NCBI GenBank assembly: GCA_020073385.1
Contig: JAIQFH010000039.1
Coordinates: 1-64,000, forward strand
DNA: 64,000 bases
Reading direction: 5' to 3'
Origin: Terriglobia bacterium
GTDB lineage: Bacteria; Acidobacteriota; Terriglobia; Terriglobales; Acidobacteriaceae
This document shows positions 15,523 to 24,279 of the stretch, one piece after another. Numbering within the stretch: the stretch's first letter is position 1; the number at the start of each line of letters is the position of its first letter. A program made the position numbers and the translations under genes. The notes beneath the pieces were generated by a model. The model saw only the letters and a list, made by a program, of their open reading frames with translations. It made no database searches and was not told the DNA's origin.

Positions 15523-16611
15523 TTGGGACGTCCATTGGACAAACACCTCGACAACAATGAACTCGACGCACTTGTGCCCTCGCCTTGCGAGAACGGGCAG
15601 AAGGCGCCCGCGTTCACTCCTACCGCCGTGCGCGACGCCCGGCGGCACGCGGACCAGTGCGCGGATTGCGGCAGGAAGTTGCGGAGATACCGGCAACTCG
15701 TGCAGCGATCCTCGAATCGAGTGGTCCCAGAGGCGGCGGGAACCGACTGCCCCAATCTGAATCAGGACGATTGGCGTGAGGTGGCGGCAGGCCTGTGGCC
15801 GGAGTCGAAGGCCGTGCAGTTGATTACCCATGCCGCGCTCTGTGACCACTGCGGGCCCCTGCTTCGTCGCGGCGTCTCCGTCGACGATGCTCCGGAGGAA
15901 ACGCAACGAGAGAGGGAGTCTCTCTCGCAGGTTGGTTCAGTGTTTTCCATCATGCCGGTTCGGCAATCACTCCGGCTCACAAGGTGGCTGGTTCCAACTT
16001 TAGCGCTGGGATTGATTGTCGGAGTGTTAGGCGGCAGGCCGTGGTCACCGCCGCGACCGCTCTCAGGACCAAAGTTTGCCGATTTCGCCGTCAAGACTCA
16101 CAGGCAGCACGCTCAGGGAAAACTGGCGCTCGACCTGCGTTCCGGCTCACAGCGTGAGGTCAACGAATGGTTGAAGGCGAAGTCGCCGTTCTCCGTGGCA
16201 TTGCCGGTATCTCTCACCGAGGCGGGCGAGCAACGTCCTTATGATCTGGAGGGCGCGCAACTGGTTCGAGTCGACGGCAAGACAGCGGCCTTCATCGCTT
16301 ACCAGGTAAAGATGCCCAAGCTGCAGACCGCCGCGTCATCGTTATTGGTGACGCCAGATTCGGTTGCCGTAGCGTCCGGTGGAACCGAGATCGATTTCAA
16401 GAAAGTCAGCTTCCACTACGCTACGGTCGAAGGCTACAAGGTAGTTACCTGGTCGGTGCACGGGCTGACGTACGCTCTGGTTTCCGAGGAAGGAACCGGC
16501 ACGCAACGATCCTGCATGGTTTGCCATTCCGCCATGAAAGATCGCGATCTGAGTCAGACGCCAGCGCCCTTACGCTCTGACGGAAGTACTCCTCAGGCGG
16601 TTTGGCAGTAA
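15523..16611 (+). CDS. Zinc-finger anti-sigma factor with C-terminal CxxCH
   Basis: This 362-residue single-pass membrane protein is the probable regulator of the preceding sigma factor. The cytoplasmic part has two HxxxCxxC motifs (His42-Cys46-Cys49 and His103-Cys107-Cys110), as in zf-HC2 anti-sigma domains, where usually there is one. A membrane helix follows (about 153-171, LVPTLALGLIVGVLGG). The periplasmic part (about 175-362) ends with CMVCH (331-335), a canonical c-type heme attachment motif. The start is TTG 15523, supported by GAGGAG 9 nt upstream and by coupling to the sigma gene. The CxxCH could bind heme or act as a redox switch for sigma release; this is inference from the motif. 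Confidence 0.8.
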   Translation: MGRPLDKHLDNNELDALVPSPCENGQKAPAFTPTAVRDARRHADQCADCGRKLRRYRQLVQRSSNRVVPEAAGTDCPNLNQDDWREVAAGLWPESKAVQLITHAALCDHCGPLLRRGVSVDDAPEETQRERESLSQVGSVFSIMPVRQSLRLTRWLVPTLALGLIVGVLGGRPWSPPRPLSGPKFADFAVKTHRQHAQGKLALDLRSGSQREVNEWLKAKSPFSVALPVSLTEAGEQRPYDLEGAQLVRVDGKTAAFIAYQVKMPKLQTAASSLLVTPDSVAVASGGTEIDFKKVSFHYATVEGYKVVTWSVHGLTYALVSEEGTGTQRSCMVCHSAMKDRDLSQTPAPLRSDGSTPQAVWQ

Positions 16612-16945
16612 TTCTTTCCACCCCAAATCAATTCGATGGTGACGGCACCAATGCTGCCCGCAAACAGCAGATCCTTCGCCGCAAAGCCCGCGGCTCGGGA
16701 TGACAATGCCTCGCCAGTTCGAGAATCTCTGAGCCACAAAAAGCAAATTCCGTTCAGATCTCGTCATGTCTAGTGAGGCCGATTACGCCCTCGAAGTCAC
16801 TGACTACAGCACAAGCATGGGTAATGTTTCAGATGTAAGGCTATTTTAGTCCGTACATATTCGTGCGCTAAAGGCCTCTGGGACACCTGTGTCAGAACCT
16901 TAACCGATTTCAACCTTTGGATAACTTAACTGGAGAACAAATACG
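16612..16945. promoter_or_regulatory. Intergenic region with shared CGTACATATT motif
   Basis: About 330 bp without a convincing gene. CGTACATATT (16852-16861) lies 84 nt before the DUF3455 start and is identical to the element at 14461-14470 upstream of the sigma gene. It is a candidate promoter or operator of the ECF regulon. Confidence 0.4.
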
Positions 16946-17602
16946 ATGATCGCCAATCAGCAAATCAAGAAGAATGCGCCAGCGCGGATTCTGTTCGCAA
17001 CCGCTCTCGTGCTCGCATGTGCCTTCGGCACGATCAACCTTGCGGCGGCGCAAGTCACGCCCCCAACCACTCCTACCGACATTGCAGTACCGACAGGAAA
17101 CTCTCCTTTCTTGGTCGGCCACGCCTTCGGCAGCCAGGGCTATACTTGCCTGCCTACGAGCACTGGTGGCACTGCCTGGAATCCCACCGCCCGCCCCGAA
17201 GCAACCCTGTTTACGGATCTTTTCGGAGCGCAGTTCCAGATCATCACGCACTTCCAGAGCATCAATGAAAAGCCGAAGCCGGGCATCGTCCCCCCTCTGA
17301 GTGGGAACGCGACGTGGCAGAGTTCCCTCGATAGCAGCCGGGTATGGGCGGTAAAGGTGAAAGGAATCGACGCCGGCTCCGACCCCGTGAGTTGCCCGAA
17401 TAGCGGCTCGATTCAGTGCCTCTTGTTGCAGTCAGTCGGGAACGAAAAAGGGCCCACGGGCGGGAACCTCCTGTTCAAGACCACCTTCATCCAACGTCTG
17501 AACACTGCCGGCGGAGCTGTTCCGACCACCGCCTGCACCGTGGGTCAGACTCAGCTCCAGCCCTACACGGCTGACTACTACTTCTTCCGCGCCGAACACT
17601 AA
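16946..17602 (+). CDS. Secreted DUF3455 protein
   Basis: This 218-residue protein has a signal peptide (about 1-36, ending LAAAQ) and a DUF3455 domain. The family pattern is clear: GHAFGSQGYTCLPTS (G-x-Q-x-Y-x-C), ATLFTDLFGAQFQIITHF, a W-x-S central block (NATWQSSLDSSRVWAVKV), and the C-terminal IQRLNTAGGAVPTTACTVGQ and PYTADYYFFRA. DUF3455 proteins are found in bacteria and fungi and have no established function. It starts 334 bp after the anti-sigma gene behind a motif shared with the sigma gene, so it is a likely target of that sigma factor. Confidence 0.88.
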   Translation: MIANQQIKKNAPARILFATALVLACAFGTINLAAAQVTPPTTPTDIAVPTGNSPFLVGHAFGSQGYTCLPTSTGGTAWNPTARPEATLFTDLFGAQFQIITHFQSINEKPKPGIVPPLSGNATWQSSLDSSRVWAVKVKGIDAGSDPVSCPNSGSIQCLLLQSVGNEKGPTGGNLLFKTTFIQRLNTAGGAVPTTACTVGQTQLQPYTADYYFFRAEH

Positions 17603-17640
17603 CCGGGCGTGCGACAGCCACTAGTGGAAGAAGGACAATG

Positions 17641-17683
17641 CCCCACCTTATCTCGGCCGAAAAAATGGCGAGATGAGGTGGGG
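17641..17683. repeat. CCCACC-type hairpin repeat
   Basis: CCCCACCTTATCTCG (17641-17655) pairs with CGAGATGAGGTGGGG (17669-17683) with one wobble, 38 nt after the DUF3455 stop. Similar hairpins are at 34533, 36985 and 42587. It might also end transcription. Confidence 0.7.
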
Positions 17684-17799
17684 CAGCGTCATGCAAGATT
17701 ACGGCATGACGCGATCAAGGCACGAAAAGTTGGCTTAACAGGCAGCGCTACGGGGAAGAGGAGCGGAAGAATAGAATGGCGCATGGGGGTGGCTAACCG

Positions 17800-18255
17800 A
17801 TGCCGACAATTGAGGGGAAACAAGCGGGGATATGGATTAGTGATTATGTGAAGAACGCGGGGAAGTGTGAGGGCGTAGCGAAGGCGGTGCGGGCGCTGGT
17901 GAAAAAGGCGGTCAAGGGAGTTGAGGAGTACGTGAATCCGTGGAAGATACCGTCGTTCGATTCGAACGGACCACTGTGCTGCTTCATGGTCGGTAAAGAG
18001 CATGTGACGTTTGCATTCATGCGCGGTGCGGCACTGCCGGACCCGGAGAAGCTGCTGGAGGGAACGGGGAAGGGCGTGCGACATGTCAAACTGCGGAGTG
18101 TTGCCGATGTGAAGAGGCCGGGGGTGAAGAAATTGATTGCGGAGGCAGCGAAGCTGAACAAGAAGGACCCGCCGTCGGGAATGATGGTGGGGATGGAAAA
18201 GAGAAAGCGCAAAACGAACGGAAGAGGTGGCGAAGTCGTACTGAGGGGACGTTAG
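17800..18255 (+). CDS. DUF1801 (YdhG-like) domain protein
   Basis: This 151-residue small basic protein matches the YdhG/DUF1801 fold. Diagnostic segments are VEEYVNPWKIPSFDSNGPLC (a variant of the E-x-(I/V)-x-(Y/W)-x-x-P segment), CFMVGKEHVTFAFMRGAALP and VRHVKLRSVADVKRPGVKKL. The last 35 residues are very Lys/Arg-rich (KRKRKTNGRGG). Members of the family are cytoplasmic with no established activity; the fold resembles frataxin-like proteins. The ATG lies 7 nt after GGGGGTGG. It is flanked by a hairpin repeat upstream and followed by a 450-bp gap. Confidence 0.75.
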   Translation: MPTIEGKQAGIWISDYVKNAGKCEGVAKAVRALVKKAVKGVEEYVNPWKIPSFDSNGPLCCFMVGKEHVTFAFMRGAALPDPEKLLEGTGKGVRHVKLRSVADVKRPGVKKLIAEAAKLNKKDPPSGMMVGMEKRKRKTNGRGGEVVLRGR

Positions 18256-18707
18256 CCGTCGTCAGCAATTTTTCGCCAGCTACCAGGCATATGAACCCAG
18301 CAGGCGCTGTATTTCAAAGGTACGAACGTTCACCACACTCGGCAACACACTGCTTAGGCCGTGATGAGAAATGTGGTCGTGTGGAACAGCTCCAGATTTC
18401 AGTTGCGCAGTCGGTTACCCTCTAATGAAGTGCTAGACATGATAGGACGAGCCACGGAAGGGCAAGTCCTTCCATTTATTTCCGCCAATTTTCGCGTTCG
18501 GAGCAACCGTTGAGGCTTATCGCCAACTCCGTGTGTGAATACCGAACAGCTCAAGCCCACTAATGGAAAACGCATTAAGAGCCGATAAGACAATACCTGT
18601 GGGGATAGGTCTCTGAAACGATCTTGGATGGTCTGCCCGAATCGACCGGAGGACCGGATCTCTAAGTGTCTTGTACGCGCGACGCTGAACATTTGGGGGA
18701 TCGTGCC
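18256..18707. other. Intergenic region upstream of chemoreceptor
   Basis: No gene is evident. It contains a small hairpin (GGAAGG-gcaagt-CCTTCC, 18456-18473) and the FliA-like promoter reported separately. Confidence 0.5.
18561..18588 (+). promoter_or_regulatory. Candidate sigma-28 (FliA) promoter
   Basis: GCCGATAA (18581-18588) is identical to the FliA -10 consensus. TAATGGAA (18561-18568), a weak match to the TAAAGTTT -35, lies 12 nt upstream. It is 119 nt before the chemoreceptor start, and chemoreceptors are classic FliA targets. Confidence 0.45.
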
Positions 18708-20432
18708 ATGCAGTGGTTTCGTGATCTAAATACCAGCAAGAAGCTGGGCCTGGCGTTTGGGACTCTTGTATTGCTGGTGATGGGACTGGGCTTTTTCTCG
18801 CTCACCCAGCTCTCTCGTGTCAACGCGACGACGCTGCAAATCGTTGACAACGGGATGCCCTCCCTGCGCGCGCTTGGAAACCTCAAATACGACACCGCGG
18901 CGATGCGCCGGGCTGAACTCAGCTACTTGCTCGCGTACGAGCACAAAGAAAAATGGGATCGGGTCATGAAGCAATCCCTGGCGGACCTCGAACGCGACCA
19001 GGACGTGTATCAGCACCTCATCCGGTCCGAGCAAGAACAGCGGCTGTACGGCGAATTCAGCGCGGCCTGGACCAAATACATCGACGTGCATAAGCGAGTC
19101 ATGGCAACCATGGCCAGCAACGAATACCAGGCCGGGGTGCTGGCGCAAACCGAGGGGGCGGAGACCTTCGAAGCGGCGGCAAAAATCCTTCAGGAAGATG
19201 TCGATCTTAACGACAAGTCTGCCCGGGAACTCGGCACACAAGCGGCCAGCGTCTATTCGTCGTCGCGTTACTGGATTGTCTCGCTGTTAACCTTCGCTCT
19301 CATTGCCGGATTTGCCATGAGCTCGGCCATCGGGCGAGCGATCTCTAGCGCCATCTCAAAAATGCTGACTCCCTTGCAGGAGATTGCGGCTAATAATCTG
19401 GCGGTCGACGACGTGGCCGTCAACTCGCACGATGAAATCGGCAAGGCATGCATGGCCTTGAACCAGATGAAGAACAATCTATACAAAGTGATTCATGTCA
19501 TTTCTGCGACAGCGCAACAGCTGGCCAGTTCGAGTGAGCAGATCTCGACCGGAGCAGGTCGCTCGGCAGAGAACGCGCGCTCTCAGGCGGACCAGACTCA
19601 TGAGGTCGCAACTGCCATGCAGGAAATGGCGGCGACCGTTCAGCAGGTTTCCGAAAACTCGCAGCAGGCGGCGGAGACTTCTCGACAATCCGCCCAGGCC
19701 GCGCGTCACGGCGGCACCCTGGCAGAAGAAGCTCTCTCCACGATGCACGGTATCTCTGACTCCACCAGGAAAACCGCAACGCGAATCTCGGAGCTAGGTA
19801 AACGCTCGGAGCAGATTGGCAAGATTGTTGCTGTAATTGACGACATTGCCGACCAGACGAACCTGTTGGCTCTTAACGCCGCTATCGAAGCGGCACGAGC
19901 CGGGGAACAGGGCCGCGGATTTGCGGTCGTGGCAGACGAGGTCCGCAAGCTCGCGGAACGTACCACGAAGGCAACGAAAGAGATCGAGGAGATGATCGAC
20001 TCGATCCAGTCCGAGACCCGGAGCGCCGTTGAGTCGATGGAACTCAGTGGCGGACAAGTCCGGGTGGGCGTCGAACGGACTCAGGCCTCGGGCGAAGCCT
20101 TGCGGAAAATTATCCAGATGTCGGAGCAGGTCGGCAGCATGGTATCCCAGATTGCAACCGCGGCCATCGAGCAGTCCAACGCGACCGAAGACATCAATAG
20201 CAATATCGCCAAAATCGCAAGCTCCGCACATCAGTCGTCAACGTCCGCCGAAGAAACGGCCCGAGCATGTACCGATCTGTCCAGCCTGGCTCTCGATCTG
20301 CAGAACCTCGTTGGACAGTTCAAACTGGCCACTGACGTAAACATTGTTGTCGATGCTCCGCAAGAGCCGACGCCCGAGGGAACACAACCGCCCACCTTCC
20401 GCGCAGCAGCAGCCTCCGCAGCAAGAGGCTAA
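18708..20432 (+). CDS. Methyl-accepting chemotaxis protein
   Basis: This 574-residue transmembrane chemoreceptor has TM1 at about 13-32, a periplasmic four-helix-bundle (4HB_MCP-type) sensor at about 33-188, TM2 at about 189-208, a HAMP domain at about 210-265, and a long cytoplasmic signalling coiled coil. The conserved hairpin tip is present ([20 protein letters not shown], then [15 protein letters not shown]), which binds CheA and CheW. Gln/Glu-rich heptads around it can serve as methylation sites. There is no C-terminal NWETF-type CheR tether. ATG 18708 has GGGGGA 7 nt upstream and leads directly into TM1; the open frame to 18666 adds nothing. No other chemotaxis genes are in the window. 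The ligand is unknown. Confidence 0.93.
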   Translation: MQWFRDLNTSKKLGLAFGTLVLLVMGLGFFSLTQLSRVNATTLQIVDNGMPSLRALGNLKYDTAAMRRAELSYLLAYEHKEKWDRVMKQSLADLERDQDVYQHLIRSEQEQRLYGEFSAAWTKYIDVHKRVMATMASNEYQAGVLAQTEGAETFEAAAKILQEDVDLNDKSARELGTQAASVYSSSRYWIVSLLTFALIAGFAMSSAIGRAISSAISKMLTPLQEIAANNLAVDDVAVNSHDEIGKACMALNQMKNNLYKVIHVISATAQQLASSSEQISTGAGRSAENARSQADQTHEVATAMQEMAATVQQVSENSQQAAETSRQSAQAARHGGTLAEEALSTMHGISDSTRKTATRISELGKRSEQIGKIVAVIDDIADQTNLLALNAAIEAARAGEQGRGFAVVADEVRKLAERTTKATKEIEEMIDSIQSETRSAVESMELSGGQVRVGVERTQASGEALRKIIQMSEQVGSMVSQIATAAIEQSNATEDINSNIAKIASSAHQSSTSAEETARACTDLSSLALDLQNLVGQFKLATDVNIVVDAPQEPTPEGTQPPTFRAAAASAARG

Positions 20433-20632
20433 ATCCCCGGTTACCGGCAATCTTCACTCTCACTGGGAGCGATGTATATATTAAAGTGGCTGAAGTGGCT
20501 TGAAACGATGGCGGAACGAGTTGAACCGCCGACGTCAGCCTTTTCAGAGCCACTTGTCTCATAAGTGAAAAAGCCCGTGGCGGAACGTTAATTCCCGTCC
20601 CGGCGCCGCCGAAACACGGGGTCTCGTGCGTT

Positions 20633-22357
20633 CTACTGCAGCAGTCCGAAAATCCCCACTCTTTGATCGTAACTGACGATGACGTGTCCGTTAGCCACAA
20701 CCGGCACGGCAAAGCCAATCCCTTCTCCGAGCGCGTCGCGACCCGCATTCATGTTGCTGTTCCAGAGTTCGTGCGAAACCATGGTCGCATCGTAGGCATG
20801 TAAGATGCCTCCGCCTGCCGCCGACTTCTCATAGGCCCACACGATGCCGTTCTGATTTCCGTTCGCGGACACCACCGTATTCGCCCCGCGCAATCCATAA
20901 GCAGTGGGCGAAGTCGCGACTGGCGTCGGATTCAGCAGGCCGTTTTGAAACTGGTACTGCTTGAGTTGCAGGCTTGAGGCCCCGGCGTAGAGATTTCCAT
21001 TCCAGTAAGAGGGATTGCCATAGAGCCGATTCCAGTTCGGTCCCTCGGCAACGTCGCTCGTAACTGCATCCGAGCAGGTGAACTCTCCAATCATGAATTC
21101 CTGCGCAATCTGGTTGTCGCCTCCGGCATTGAACTTTCCCATCGTGTCGGTGCTCACTACAAAGAGCCGCCCTTCTTTGCTATAGGAGACGGCCAACTTG
21201 CGGCCGCTGGTGACGTCGGCGGGGATCAGAGCCACCCCTCCCGAACCAATCTCCAGGTCATGTAAATCGATGCACGCTTCATTGGAAGGCGTGAAGTAAT
21301 CGGCGACCTGAAACGCACCGCCGCTCAGCTTCAGCTTCAACATCGTATCGCCATAGTTGTTCCCGCCCTGATCGGCATTGAAGCTGCCGTCTGCGGCGTT
21401 GAGGTAGATATATCCATCGGAATCGACAGCGGGCGCGGCACCACCTTGCCAGAATGCTCCTCCGCCTCCGTAATCTGATGGCCCGCTCGCGGCGTCCACC
21501 GACTGATATTGCGTAGTGGGATTAAACACGGCGATCTGTGTCAGGGTCGTAGGGTCGAAAGCCATGAGCCATCCGTGATAGACGCCCCAATCGGAAAACG
21601 ATCCCCACCCCACAAGGATGGCTCCGTCCACCTCCGTCAACCCGACTCGTTGGTTCTGATTGGACGGATCGAAGGCGATCTGGCCATTGGCGCTGCCTTT
21701 GCCGTCTCCCGGAACGCTCGCTTGGATCTGCATGCTCCCCGGACCAAAGTCATTTCCCGTATGAATGTCGATCGCCCGCAGCCACTGCTCTGGCACGCCG
21801 TTGCGTGCCAGCGTGGTCACAAAATACAGGGCTCCGGTCGAGGCGTCGATGTATGGCGTTCCCGTGATCCCGACTTCTCCGCCGAGAGTGGTGCGTCCTC
21901 CAAAATTGTCGGGCATCGCGGTGACGCCATTCGTGACATCAACGTAATGCCTCTCCCACAGGGGCGTCCCGCCGAGATTCGCCGCATCGAGTGCGTAGAC
22001 GCTGTCGTGCTCTGTCGCAACGACCACCACGTCATGCGTTCCAGCCGCACCCATGTCGAGTTGCGAAACGTAGAGTGGCTGTGCCATGACGATTCCGTCT
22101 GCCTGAAAAACAGCCAATCGGCCAAAGCCATTTACGTTCACATTCGTCGGAGTAAGGCTCGTTTCGCTCGTGTAGGAACCACTTCGCGACGAGTTTCCTT
22201 TCCACATCAAAACTCCTGCGAGATTATCGCCAGGAGTAGGGTTTGGATCGGGCCCTGGAGATTTCGATTTCACGGCACCTTGGCAGGCGACGAAATAGGT
22301 TGCGACTAAAAACGTGAAGCAGGACGTGACAATCGCACGAAGGCCACGATTCTTCAT
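20633..22357 (-). CDS. PQQ-type beta-propeller lipoprotein
   Basis: This 574-residue protein begins with a lipoprotein-like signal peptide (MKNRGLRAIVTSCFTFLVAT, then YFVAC with Cys at about 25), followed by a Pro-rich linker and a large repetitive beta domain. Repeats such as DSVYALDAANLGGTPLWERH, LYFVTTLARNG and HGWLMAFDPTTLTQIAVF are the W-motif strands of PQQ/quinoprotein-like propellers. No PQQ-ligand set or catalytic Asp could be identified, so it is probably structural or binding rather than a dehydrogenase. The ATG at 22357 was chosen over 22384 because GGAAGG lies 7 nt upstream. It is convergent with the chemoreceptor gene. Confidence 0.8.
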   Translation of the reverse strand: MKNRGLRAIVTSCFTFLVATYFVACQGAVKSKSPGPDPNPTPGDNLAGVLMWKGNSSRSGSYTSETSLTPTNVNVNGFGRLAVFQADGIVMAQPLYVSQLDMGAAGTHDVVVVATEHDSVYALDAANLGGTPLWERHYVDVTNGVTAMPDNFGGRTTLGGEVGITGTPYIDASTGALYFVTTLARNGVPEQWLRAIDIHTGNDFGPGSMQIQASVPGDGKGSANGQIAFDPSNQNQRVGLTEVDGAILVGWGSFSDWGVYHGWLMAFDPTTLTQIAVFNPTTQYQSVDAASGPSDYGGGGAFWQGGAAPAVDSDGYIYLNAADGSFNADQGGNNYGDTMLKLKLSGGAFQVADYFTPSNEACIDLHDLEIGSGGVALIPADVTSGRKLAVSYSKEGRLFVVSTDTMGKFNAGGDNQIAQEFMIGEFTCSDAVTSDVAEGPNWNRLYGNPSYWNGNLYAGASSLQLKQYQFQNGLLNPTPVATSPTAYGLRGANTVVSANGNQNGIVWAYEKSAAGGGILHAYDATMVSHELWNSNMNAGRDALGEGIGFAVPVVANGHVIVSYDQRVGIFGLLQ

Positions 22358-22882
22358 GGAGAACCTTCCAGCGTGTAACAACAATTAATAACGAGCGGTC
22401 TTCAGATGTGAATTGAGGGAAAATAGGTTGTTTATACCCGCTCTGCAGCCTGCGGGAATCGACGTTTTGCCCGGCGAGATTGGTCCAATGGGGCGGATCT
22501 CCGAACCTTAACTTATTGAAAACCTGTTGTTTAACTTTGCCTCGATAAACTCCGACGTCTCCGCTGCCCACTTCTAAGAAGAGTCGGACGCCACCCACTC
22601 GGAATTAGAACTTTCCAGTACTTCGGCCGTTGTTTTTCCTTAGGCGCATACAGTGTTTACTGGTACCCTGCACTGAACTCTTTTGTACCTTCGGCTTCAG
22701 CTAGGAATTCCCAGTCCAGTCCTATGCTGGATAGCTCCAATCTTGGCCGCAAGGTTTAGAGTCCCCTGCCGTGCTGTGATTTCGGCGGTGGTCCCAGGCG
22801 TCCCGCTCACGCTATTGGGAGAGCAGTGCCAAGCAAGTCCCAAGAAGTTCGCAAGCAAATAAGAAAAGTCCCGGAGAAATGA
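22358..22882. other. Divergent intergenic region
   Basis: About 525 bp between the minus-strand propeller lipoprotein and the plus-strand Ig-repeat protein. I see no gene or known RNA. Promoters for both genes must lie here. A loose inverted pair (CAGTG ... CACTG) near 22650-22676 may be chance. Confidence 0.45.
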
Positions 22883-24175
22883 ATGTTGAAGCTTGCCCCG
22901 CTATTCGCTTGTCTGTCCGCTCTCTTTGTGTCATCAGCCTTCGCGGGCGTTAATGTCTCTAGTCCTACCAATGGATCGACAGTACAGTCTCCGGTGCTCT
23001 TCAAAGCAACCGCCGGAGGGACCTCCTGCTCCAAGGGCGTGGCATCCATGGGCGTTTACAGCGCTCCCGGAGTTCTCGCCTATGTCACGAACGGCACGGT
23101 TCTCGATACGCACATCAGTCTTGGTCCCGGAACGCACCAAATCACCGTCGAACAGTGGGATTACTGCGGTGGCGCTTCCGCGACTCCTATCACGCTCACC
23201 GTCGCCAGCGGATCTGGCGTGTACATCAGTTCGCCGGCCAACAACACCACAGTAGGTTCCCCGGTTCGCTTCACGGCAACAGCAAGCACCACTTGCTCGA
23301 AAGGGGTCTCTGCCATGGGCATTTACACCGGGCCCTACCAGAAGGCCTACACCGTGTCCGGGGCAAGCCTTAATACTGACCTGACGCTGGCTTCCGGCAC
23401 CTACGATGCCACGGTGGTTGAATGGGACAATTGCGGCGGTGCCTCCAGTGCTCCGGTGAAAATCAACGTTAGCGGTGGCGGCAAGAGTTTCACCAACGTT
23501 CAAGCTCATTCCGGTTGGAGCGGCCACGGAGAACTGCCTCCCAAGTACGCCATGTGCAGCAGTTGCCCAGGTCTCGGCTGGTCGATGAGCCAGGGCATCT
23601 CTTCTCCGGCGATGGATGGGAAAGCAACAAAGTACTCGATTTACGGAACCACACCATACGCCGACGTACTATGGAACAAGCATCTCATTGGCGATGGTTC
23701 TTCCGAAGGCCTCCCGGACTACGACCACTCTCTCACGCCGTCACTTCATAACTTCACTTATGACGCTTACTTCTACGGGACCGATCTGAGCCTCTCTGAA
23801 AACATCGAATTCGACATTGGCCAGTTCGTCGGCGGCACCGGCCTGATGTTCGGCACTCAATGCCAGATCGTCAATGGACACGTATGGGGCATCTGGGACA
23901 ACATCCACGGCAAGTGGGTTTCTACCAACGTGCCGTGCAAACCCGCGAATAACACCTGGAATCACATTACGCTCCAATTCCAACGCACCTCTGACAATCA
24001 ACTGATCTACAAGTCGATCACCCTGAATGGCGTCACCACTACGCTGAATGCAAAGTACGCGCCATACTCCGTCCCCAACTGGTGGGGTGTAGTCATCAAC
24101 TTCCAGTTGGATGGCAACTACAAGTTGGCGGATTATTCCGTTTACCTCGACAAGGTAACGGTTACGTATAACTAG
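22883..24175 (+). CDS. Secreted Ig-repeat protein with lectin-like C-terminus
   Basis: This 430-residue exported protein has a signal peptide (residues 1-21, SSAFA) and two tandem Ig-like repeats (about 22-112 and 113-198). The repeats share the pattern SPTNGSTVQSPV...CSKGVASMGVY...W-D-Y-C-GGAS and SPANNTTVGSPV...CSKGVSAMGIY...W-D-N-C-GGAS. Each carries a Cys pair that could form a disulfide. The C-terminal 230 residues (starting AHSGWSGHGELPPKY) contain strands such as NIEFDIGQFV, WNHITLQFQR and VVINFQLDGNY, as in concanavalin-type jelly rolls. It may bind polysaccharide. GGAGAAATGA precedes ATG 22883. A strong terminator follows the stop. Confidence 0.75.
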   Translation: MLKLAPLFACLSALFVSSAFAGVNVSSPTNGSTVQSPVLFKATAGGTSCSKGVASMGVYSAPGVLAYVTNGTVLDTHISLGPGTHQITVEQWDYCGGASATPITLTVASGSGVYISSPANNTTVGSPVRFTATASTTCSKGVSAMGIYTGPYQKAYTVSGASLNTDLTLASGTYDATVVEWDNCGGASSAPVKINVSGGGKSFTNVQAHSGWSGHGELPPKYAMCSSCPGLGWSMSQGISSPAMDGKATKYSIYGTTPYADVLWNKHLIGDGSSEGLPDYDHSLTPSLHNFTYDAYFYGTDLSLSENIEFDIGQFVGGTGLMFGTQCQIVNGHVWGIWDNIHGKWVSTNVPCKPANNTWNHITLQFQRTSDNQLIYKSITLNGVTTTLNAKYAPYSVPNWWGVVINFQLDGNYKLADYSVYLDKVTVTYN

Positions 24176-24192
24176 GAAGCCTGGTTCATTCG

Positions 24193-24244
24193 AGGTCCTG
24201 CCTGCTTTCGACTTTTCTTAAAGCGGGCGGGACCTTCGTCTTTT
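24193..24244 (+). terminator. Intrinsic terminator of Ig-repeat gene
   Basis: A 16-bp stem (AGGTCCTGCCTGCTTT with AAAGCGGGCGGGACCT, 24193-24208 and 24220-24235, two G-T pairs) is followed by TCGTCTTTT. It lies 17 nt after the stop codon. Confidence 0.8.
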
Positions 24245-24279
24245 AGAGTTGACGACGGTTCGAGCCGGAGCATCCGGGA

